NCBI RefSeq assembly: GCF_038446665.1
Contig: NZ_CP151802.1
Location: forward strand, 2,976,001 to 3,040,000
From: Lysobacter sp. FW306-1B-D06B
GTDB taxonomy: Bacteria > Pseudomonadota > Gammaproteobacteria > Xanthomonadales > Xanthomonadaceae
DNA: 64,000 nucleotides
Direction: 5' to 3'
The position numbers were made by a program, and so were the translations under genes. Positions 58,928 to 64,000 of the stretch are shown one piece after another. The notes beneath the pieces are model-generated. The model worked only from the letters and a program-made list of their open reading frames with translations. It searched no databases and was not told the origin of the DNA. Positions within the stretch are counted from its first letter, which is position 1. Every line of letters starts with the position of its first letter.

Positions 58928-59812
58928 TCAGGCGAACCCGGCCCGCTCGCGCAGCGCCTCGCGATGGCGCCGGCTGCACGGCAGGACGGTGCCGTCGGCG
59001 AGGTGGACGCGGGCATCGCCGGTGTCCAGCGGCTCGATCGAGGCCACCTGCCCCAGGTTCACCATGTAGCTGCGGTGGATCCGGGCGAACCGCGACGGGT
59101 CCAGGCGCTCCTCGATGGTCGCCATCGTGCTGCGCAGCGGGTAGTCGTGGCCGCGCACGCGCAGGTTCACGTAGTTGCCCGAGGCCTGCAGCCATTCCAC
59201 GTCCATCGCGGCGACGAGGAACTCGCGCCCCAGCTTGCGAACCAGGAAGCGTTCGGGCCGCTCGACCGGCTCGACGGGCGGGCCTTCGTCCGGTTCGCCC
59301 AGCAGGCTGGCCTCGCCCTGCCAGCGGCGGCGGATGAAGCGGTAGCCCTCGATGATGACGACCATGCCGGCATAGCTGCGCACGTCCTTGAGGTACTCGT
59401 AGATCAGCTGGCGCGGCCAGGAACCGAAGTCGTAATCGCCGCCCTGCCAGGCATAGACGGCCTCGCGAATGGCGACCATCCCGACCACGTGGACCAGGCA
59501 GAACACCACGCTGCCCAGCACATGCCACGGCAGGGCCCGGCGCCAGCTGTCCCAGTGGAACGGAACCCGCCGGGTGAACCAGACCACCGCCGGCACCAGG
59601 GCCAGCATCAGGATCCCGCTCGACCACTCCCAGGTCACCGGCTCCCAGGCGGCGAACCCGAGGCCCGAGTTCTCGATGTCGATCAGCACCGTGATGCTGT
59701 TGGCGACCGCGTTGATGCAGGTCATCACGACCCAGAAGCCAACCTCGAACACGCGCCGCCAGCGATCGGAGCGGAAGGGGCCGGCAGTGGTCGTCGCAAT
59801 GGGCGCATTCAT
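58928..59812 (-). CDS. rpfD: Membrane-bound LytTR-domain regulator, RpfD-like
   Basis: 294 residues. Four hydrophobic helices lie in 20-150 (GFWVVMTCINAVANSITVL, GILMLALVPAVVWF, VLGSVVFCLVHVVGMVAI, SYAGMVVIIEGYRFI). A Glu/Pro-rich linker follows, then a C-terminal LytTR DNA-binding domain (from ~193: FLVRKLGREFLVAAMDVEWLQ, with YVNLRVRGHDYPLRSTMATIE, RIHRSYMVNL and LPCSRRHREALRER). The Xanthomonas rpf cluster contains rpfD, also a LytTR-type protein, after prfB; this position supports the name. A membrane anchor on a LytTR regulator suggests direct sensing of the envelope. It diverges from an acyltransferase gene. Confidence 0.83.
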   Translation of the reverse strand: MNAPIATTTAGPFRSDRWRRVFEVGFWVVMTCINAVANSITVLIDIENSGLGFAAWEPVTWEWSSGILMLALVPAVVWFTRRVPFHWDSWRRALPWHVLGSVVFCLVHVVGMVAIREAVYAWQGGDYDFGSWPRQLIYEYLKDVRSYAGMVVIIEGYRFIRRRWQGEASLLGEPDEGPPVEPVERPERFLVRKLGREFLVAAMDVEWLQASGNYVNLRVRGHDYPLRSTMATIEERLDPSRFARIHRSYMVNLGQVASIEPLDTGDARVHLADGTVLPCSRRHREALRERAGFA

Positions 59813-59948
59813 CGTCCGGATTCTAGGCGCGATCGGTCCCTGCCTCCCCGCGATTCGTCCCAAGCGGCCGCCGGTTGGTCACTTTGCGCTGGGAACGGCG
59901 CCTGGCGCGGCCAACAGTGCGGGCATCCCACACCAAGGACGCACCGCC
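59813..59948. promoter_or_regulatory. Divergent promoter region rpfD-like / acyltransferase
   Basis: 136 bases between two divergent starts. LytTR regulators bind imperfect direct repeats about 21 bases apart; I do not see an obvious pair by eye, so only the location is noted. Confidence 0.35.
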
Positions 59949-61133
59949 ATGGAACGCCGCTACTTTCTGGACTGGGTCCGCATCGGCGCCTTCGCGCTGC
60001 TCGTGCTGTACCACGTGGGCATGTACTACGTGACCTGGGACTGGCACGTCAAAAGCCCGTTCGCGGGCGACGCGCTCGAGCCGTTCATGATGATGACCTC
60101 GCCCTGGCGGCTGTCGCTGCTGTTCTTCATCTCCGGCGTGGCCAGTGCGTACCTGCTGGGCAAGGGCGAAGACGGTTTCCTTCGCCGCCGTTCGTGGCGG
60201 CTGCTGGTGCCGCTGGTGTTCGGCATGGTGGTGATCGTCACCCCGCAGGCGTACTACGAGGTGGTGGAGAAGTTGCCCGGCGGCTACCACGATGGCTATC
60301 TCGCCTTCTGGGGCCGGTACCTGTCGAACGACCCGACTTTCTGCCGCGATGGCGACTGCCTCGACGTGCCGACCTGGAACCACCTGTGGTTCGTCGTCTA
60401 CCTGTGGGCCTATACCGTGGTGCTGTGCCTGTTGCGCTGGACGACGCGCGGCAAGCTGTCCGGACTGAAGGCGCGGGTGGTCGCGGCGATGTCCGGCTGG
60501 GGTCTTCTGGTCTGGCCGATCGTCTTCCTGGTGGTCGTGCGCGTGGCGCTGGTGGGCCGCTTTGAATCCACCCACGCGCTCGTCGACGACTGGTACAACC
60601 ACGCCCAGTACCTGCCGCAATTCCTGCTGGGCTACGCGGTGGCGCGATCGCAGACGGTGTGGGATCGCTTCGCTGCGCTGCGGTGGCCGGCCGCCGCGCT
60701 TTCCGTCGCCGGTTACGTCTTCATCGTCTGGTACTTCGGCACGTTCAACGACGATGCGACACCGCCGCCGGAAGCGCTGCGCATGGTCCAGCGCTGCATC
60801 TGGGGCCTGTTCCAGTGGAGCGCCATCGTCGCCATCGTCGGTTTCGCCGCGCACTGGAAACCCGGCGACAGCCCGGCGCGGCGCTACCTCACCGAGGCCG
60901 TGTTTCCGGTCTACATCCTCCACCAGACGATCATCGTCGTGCTCGCCCACAACCTGCAGCCGCTGGGCCTGCGCCCGGTCGTCGAAGGCCCGATGCTGGT
61001 GGCCGTCACGCTGGCGCTGTGCTTTGCGGGATTCGAGATCGTGCGACGTGTGGGCGTGCTGCGGCCGTTGTTCGGGCTGGGACCGCGGACGCCACGGCAG
61101 GCGACGCGCGAAACTGTCGGTGCGCCTGCCTGA
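59949..61133 (+). CDS. Acyltransferase-3 family membrane protein (OpgC-like)
   Basis: 394 residues with about ten membrane helices. The start MERRYFLDWVRIGAFALLVLYHVGMYY carries the family's catalytic-type Arg and His (Arg11, His22), and RLSLLFFISGVASAY is the second landmark. A soluble loop with YLSNDPTFCRDGDCLDVPTWNHLWFVVYLW follows. The C-terminal block ends VFPVYILHQTIIVVLAH. Such enzymes move acyl groups to sugars or glucans at the inner membrane (OpgC succinylates osmoregulated glucans). No glucan synthase gene is close. The divergent LytTR gene may regulate it; this is inference. Confidence 0.83.
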   Translation: MERRYFLDWVRIGAFALLVLYHVGMYYVTWDWHVKSPFAGDALEPFMMMTSPWRLSLLFFISGVASAYLLGKGEDGFLRRRSWRLLVPLVFGMVVIVTPQAYYEVVEKLPGGYHDGYLAFWGRYLSNDPTFCRDGDCLDVPTWNHLWFVVYLWAYTVVLCLLRWTTRGKLSGLKARVVAAMSGWGLLVWPIVFLVVVRVALVGRFESTHALVDDWYNHAQYLPQFLLGYAVARSQTVWDRFAALRWPAAALSVAGYVFIVWYFGTFNDDATPPPEALRMVQRCIWGLFQWSAIVAIVGFAAHWKPGDSPARRYLTEAVFPVYILHQTIIVVLAHNLQPLGLRPVVEGPMLVAVTLALCFAGFEIVRRVGVLRPLFGLGPRTPRQATRETVGAPA

Positions 61134-61243
61134 CAGCAGGCTCCTGGCGGGCAGAGCATCGGCGAGCGGCGACGCGGACGAGCCCACGCGATTCGACGGT
61201 GGCATCCTGGCGACCCGATGGGATGCGATGCATCGTCTGCGAC

Positions 61244-61762
61244 CTAGTCGCCGCCGTGTGTGACACGCGGGCAAGGCCTCACAACGCGCCAACATGCAAC
61301 GGCGACACGCTCGAGCCCGACGACGCGCGGCAGGCGCTGCGTGCCACCCGCACCCGGCAACAGGCCCAGGTTCACCTCCGGCAAGGCGATCTGCGCGTCG
61401 CGCTCCGCCACGCGGTAGTGGCATCCCAGCGCGAGCTCCAGCCCACCGCCCATCGCCACCGAGTGGATCGCGGCGACGACCGGTTTGGGCGAGGATTCGA
61501 TCGTCCGGATCACCGTATGCAGGCTCGGTTCGCGCTGCGCGTCCGGCGAGTCGAACTCGCGGATGTCGGCGCCGCCGGAAAAGGCGTTGCCCTGCCCATG
61601 TATCACGATGGCCTTCACCGCCCCGTCGGCCAGGGCGCGCTGCATGCCGTCGACGATGCCGCGTCGCGTGCGGTATCCCAGTCCGTTGACGGGCGGGTTG
61701 TCGAGTGTGATGACCGCGACCTCGTCGCGAGTCTCGTAGTGCGCTGTCATTGCGGGTTCCAT
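61244..61762 (-). pseudogene. Truncated enoyl-CoA hydratase (N-terminal fragment of FadJ/FadB-like enzyme)
   Basis: 172 codons (ATG at 61750 is the more familiar start, TAHYETRDEVAVITLDNPPV). Up to residue ~150 it follows the crotonase half of a multifunctional beta-oxidation protein: GNAFSGGADIREFDS oxyanion loop, AAIHSVAMGGGLELALGCH, LPEVNLGLLPGAGGTQRLPRVVGLE. Right after VVGLE the homology breaks into about 20 unrelated residues and a stop, and the rest of the enzyme, including the hydroxyacyl-CoA dehydrogenase half, is missing. The following gap (61134-61243) shows no continuation. Thus it looks like a decayed gene, although a short product could still be made. Both catalytic-type Glu positions are retained. 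Confidence 0.7.
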
Positions 61763-62045
61763 GATGCGTCGATAGCGGCGCCGGTGGCACCGCGCGAATG
61801 CGGGAACAGCAAGGTGGACTGCTCCGCATCTACCTGCATCGAGTTAAGCAGCTTTTCCGGCGCGAACTCCCCCCCTTAGGAGGGGGCCTGTGACATCGGT
61901 TGCCCGAACGACGCCCGGCAAAGACTGTGCCGTCAGGAATAGAGCGAGAGTCGTGTTTCGCTCGCGACGAGAATCGTGCAGTCAGGGCGATCGGCGGCCG
62001 ACCGCTCGCCGTTCAAGGCGCACGTATCGTCCGCATTCGGATGCC
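61763..62045. other. Gap between the hydratase remnant and recJ
   Basis: 283 bases with the C/G-rich inverted repeat CCCCCCTTAGGAGGGGG at 61872-61888. No gene is seen; residues of the lost part of the hydratase gene are not recognisable here. Confidence 0.5.
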
Positions 62046-63773
62046 CTACGCAATCCCGTCGACGCTTTCGCGATGGACGACGATCAGTTGCACGGCGTCG
62101 CCTCCGCGGTAATCGTCCGTTTCCAGCCGATACGCGATGCGCACGCGCGCGGGCGGCGCAAGTCCGGTCCAGCCGCCGAACTCGATCGCGTTGAGGCGAC
62201 GCCCTGCGAGGCCGAGTTCGAGTTTCAGATGCCGCTCGCCAACGACCCGCCAACCGATCACATCGAACTCGCCGTCGAACTGAGGCTCGCCGAAACCCTG
62301 CCCCCACGGCCCGCCGTCGCGCAGCGCTTCGGCGCTGGCGCGGCAGAATTCGTCGGCCACCAGTTCACCGTCGCTGAGCAGTTCGGCCTGCAGAAGTTCG
62401 GGCGTGAGCATGGCCGCGGCGCATTCCCTGAAGGCCTGTGCGAACGCCGCGAACGCCTCCGCGCGCAGCGACAGGCCCGCGGCCATCGCATGCCCACCGA
62501 AGCGTTCGATCAGATGCGGATGACGCGCGTGCACGTCGGCCAGCGCGTCGCGGATGTGGAAGCCCGGGATCGAGCGCGCGGAGCCGCGCAGCGAATCGCT
62601 GCCCGGCTCGGCCGGCGCGAACGCAATGACGGGACGGTGCAGCCGCTCCTTCATCTTCGAAGCGACCAGGCCGACCACGCCCGGATGCCATTCGGCATCG
62701 AACAGGCACACCGCCGCCGGAGCGTCGCCCTCGCCCATCGCCACGCGGCCGAGTGCGCGTTCGGCGTCATCGGTCATCTGCTGCTGCACGGCGCGGCGCT
62801 CGCTGTTGATCTCGTTGAGCGTGGCGGCGATGTCGCGCGCCCGCGCGAGGTCGTCGGTGAGCAGGCATTCGATGCCCAGCGCCATGTCTTCCAGGCGCCC
62901 GGCCGCATTGAGTCGCGGGCCGACGGCGTAGCCGATGTCGGTGGCGGTCAGACGGCCGGCATCGCGCTGCGACACTTCGATCAGCGCCTTCAATCCCGCG
63001 CAGCCGTGACCCGCGCGCAGGCGTCGCAGTCCCGCACCGACGAGCGCGCGGTTGTTCGCATCCAGCGGCACCACGTCGGCGACCGTACCGACAGCGACGA
63101 GGTCGAGCAGCACCTGCAGGTCCGGCTCGCGTCCGTCGAACGCACCGCGTTCGCGAAGGTGCCGGCGCAATGCGAGCAGCACGTAGAACATCACGCCGAC
63201 GCCGGCCAGGCATTTGCTCGGGAATGCGTCGCCGCGCAGGTTCGGATCGACGATGGCATCGGCCGGCGGCAGGTGTTCGCCCGGAAGGTGGTGATCGGTC
63301 ACCAGCACCTGCCAGCCGCGCGCCTTCGCCGCCGTGATGCCGGCATGGCAGGCGATGCCATGGTCGACGGTGACCAGCAGGTCGGGCTGCAGCGCCGCCA
63401 GTTCCTCCACCAGCGCCGGCGACAAGCCATAGCCGTGCACGATGCGATTGGGCACCGCGTGCGAAACGCGCCGCGCGCCGAGCATGCGCAAGCCGCGCAC
63501 GCCGACCGCGCAGGCAGTGGCGCCGTCGCAGTCGAAATCGCCGACGACTACGATGTGCCTGTCGTGCGCGATGGCGTCGGCAAGCAGGACCGTCGCCGCG
63601 TCCAGGCCACCGAGCAGTTCCGGCGGATGCAGGTTCGTCAGGCGCGGCTGCGCGAGCTCGGGCGTGGTCGCGCCGCGCGCGGCGTAGAGGCGGCGCAGCA
63701 GCGCGGGCATCGAATCGGGCCACTGCCCCGGGTCGACGCACTCGCGGCGCCGCAGGCGCGCGACCGGCTTCAT
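62046..63773 (-). CDS. recJ: Single-stranded-DNA-specific exonuclease RecJ
   Basis: 575 residues, the usual length. DHH motifs: DFDCDGATA (~77), TVDHGI (~136), TDHHLPG (~160) with the metal-binding DHH, and DPNLRGD. The DHHA1 half has the GG-type motif IERFGGHAMAAGLSL (~453). The C-terminal OB-like domain closes it. It degrades single-stranded DNA 5' to 3' for RecF-pathway recombination and mismatch repair. Its start ATG overlaps the rpfE stop by 4 bases. recJ next to rpfE is the same as in Xanthomonas rpf clusters. Confidence 0.96.
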   Translation of the reverse strand: MKPVARLRRRECVDPGQWPDSMPALLRRLYAARGATTPELAQPRLTNLHPPELLGGLDAATVLLADAIAHDRHIVVVGDFDCDGATACAVGVRGLRMLGARRVSHAVPNRIVHGYGLSPALVEELAALQPDLLVTVDHGIACHAGITAAKARGWQVLVTDHHLPGEHLPPADAIVDPNLRGDAFPSKCLAGVGVMFYVLLALRRHLRERGAFDGREPDLQVLLDLVAVGTVADVVPLDANNRALVGAGLRRLRAGHGCAGLKALIEVSQRDAGRLTATDIGYAVGPRLNAAGRLEDMALGIECLLTDDLARARDIAATLNEINSERRAVQQQMTDDAERALGRVAMGEGDAPAAVCLFDAEWHPGVVGLVASKMKERLHRPVIAFAPAEPGSDSLRGSARSIPGFHIRDALADVHARHPHLIERFGGHAMAAGLSLRAEAFAAFAQAFRECAAAMLTPELLQAELLSDGELVADEFCRASAEALRDGGPWGQGFGEPQFDGEFDVIGWRVVGERHLKLELGLAGRRLNAIEFGGWTGLAPPARVRIAYRLETDDYRGGDAVQLIVVHRESVDGIA

Positions 63774-64000
63774 GCGGCAGACGCGACGAAGGACACCAGC
63801 GGGCGACGCCAGAAGCGCCAGCGCTGCGAGCGCGTGATGTCGTAGCGCGTGCCGTCGTCGAATTCGAAGCGAAGCTGCGCAAGCGCGCTGTCGGCGACGG
63901 CCTTCAGCAGGGGCGCGAACCATGCGCCCTCGAGCAGGGCGAGATCGCGCGAGTCGCGCAGGTCGATGAGCGTGTTCCCGCTGGCGGCATCGCCATTCCA
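63770..64000 (-). CDS. rpfE: RpfE-like protein (partial, C-terminal 76 residues)
   Basis: The gene enters from beyond the right edge and stops at 63770, overlapping the recJ ATG. The visible tail reads WNGDAASGNTLIDLRDSRD near the start and ends LRFEFDDGTRYDITRSQRW plus RFWRRPLVSF, which matches the C-terminus of the phosphoglycerate-mutase-like Xanthomonas RpfE family. RpfE influences extracellular enzymes and polysaccharide in Xanthomonas; the biochemical function is unclear. Assignment rests on this tail and on the recJ neighbour. Confidence 0.75.
   Translation of the reverse strand, partial: WNGDAASGNTLIDLRDSRDLALLEGAWFAPLLKAVADSALAQLRFEFDDGTRYDITRSQRWRFWRRPLVSFVASAA

Overview
The window is chromosomal DNA of high G+C content from a gammaproteobacterium of the family Xanthomonadaceae, most like Lysobacter or a close relative. 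The main reason is an almost complete rpf cluster (aconitase rpfA/acnA, rpfB, rpfF, rpfG, rpfC, lysS, prfB, an rpfD-like LytTR gene, recJ and the start of rpfE). These genes make and sense the diffusible signal factor (DSF), a fatty-acid quorum signal, and the arrangement is characteristic of this family. Short GC-rich palindromes and REP-like repeats in many gaps also fit. I see no tRNA, rRNA, insertion sequence, prophage or CRISPR array.

Layout. 1-3.5 kb: a minus-strand operon of a small membrane protein, a DUF202 membrane protein with nine exact heptad repeats, a cytoplasmic-looking arylsulfatase with a histone-like basic tail, and a HAD phosphatase cut by the window edge. 3.7-9.1 kb: azurin, a DNA alkylation repair protein, two VOC-fold proteins, and a BlaI repressor with an M56 (BlaR-like) membrane protease behind a palindromic operator candidate. 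9.1-9.7 kb: a gene-free, repeat-rich stretch. 9.7-18.2 kb: a GMC oxidoreductase with a VOC partner, a YbiI-type zinc finger, a transglutaminase-TPR protein, a TIGR04325 methyltransferase, an azoreductase diverging from a LysR regulator, a lipoprotein lipase-like hydrolase and a DUF4136 lipoprotein.

18.5-23.2 kb holds the most unusual locus, five co-directional genes on the minus strand. They encode a 439-residue exported Gly/Ala-rich protein, two small exported proteins sharing a D-P-x-x-L-x-D-M-R-G-G motif and an N/Q-rich beta-prone C-terminus, a C39 cysteine peptidase encoded between those two, and a coiled-coil plus beta-barrel outer-membrane protein. The architecture resembles the Pseudomonas Fap functional-amyloid export system, but with a different, PGRS-like glycine-rich candidate fibre subunit.

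23.6-38.6 kb is a housekeeping block whose order largely follows Escherichia coli (rarA, lolA, ftsK, ald where E. coli has lrp, trxB, aat, infA, clpA, clpS). It brings together the N-degron pathway (Aat, ClpS, ClpA), and a Tat-signal PLP enzyme is inserted. 38.7-41.6 kb holds a YbjN-like exported protein, then nudJ-mnmA-hflD, then a 39-codon membrane ORF. 41.7-48.8 kb has two aconitases flanking a VapBC-type toxin-antitoxin pair, then a small lipoprotein. 49-64 kb is the DSF cluster: rpfB and rpfF converge on rpfG-rpfC, followed by lysS and prfB (with the classical +1 frameshift site), a DUF1232 protein, the LytTR regulator diverging from an acyltransferase, a truncated enoyl-CoA hydratase remnant, recJ and partial rpfE.

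How the genes work together: RpfF makes DSF, RpfB processes its fatty-acid precursors or turns it over, RpfC senses it, and RpfG lowers cyclic di-GMP in response. The LytTR gene and rpfE lie at the far end of the same cluster. All functions are inferred from sequence motifs and gene order; no database search was run.
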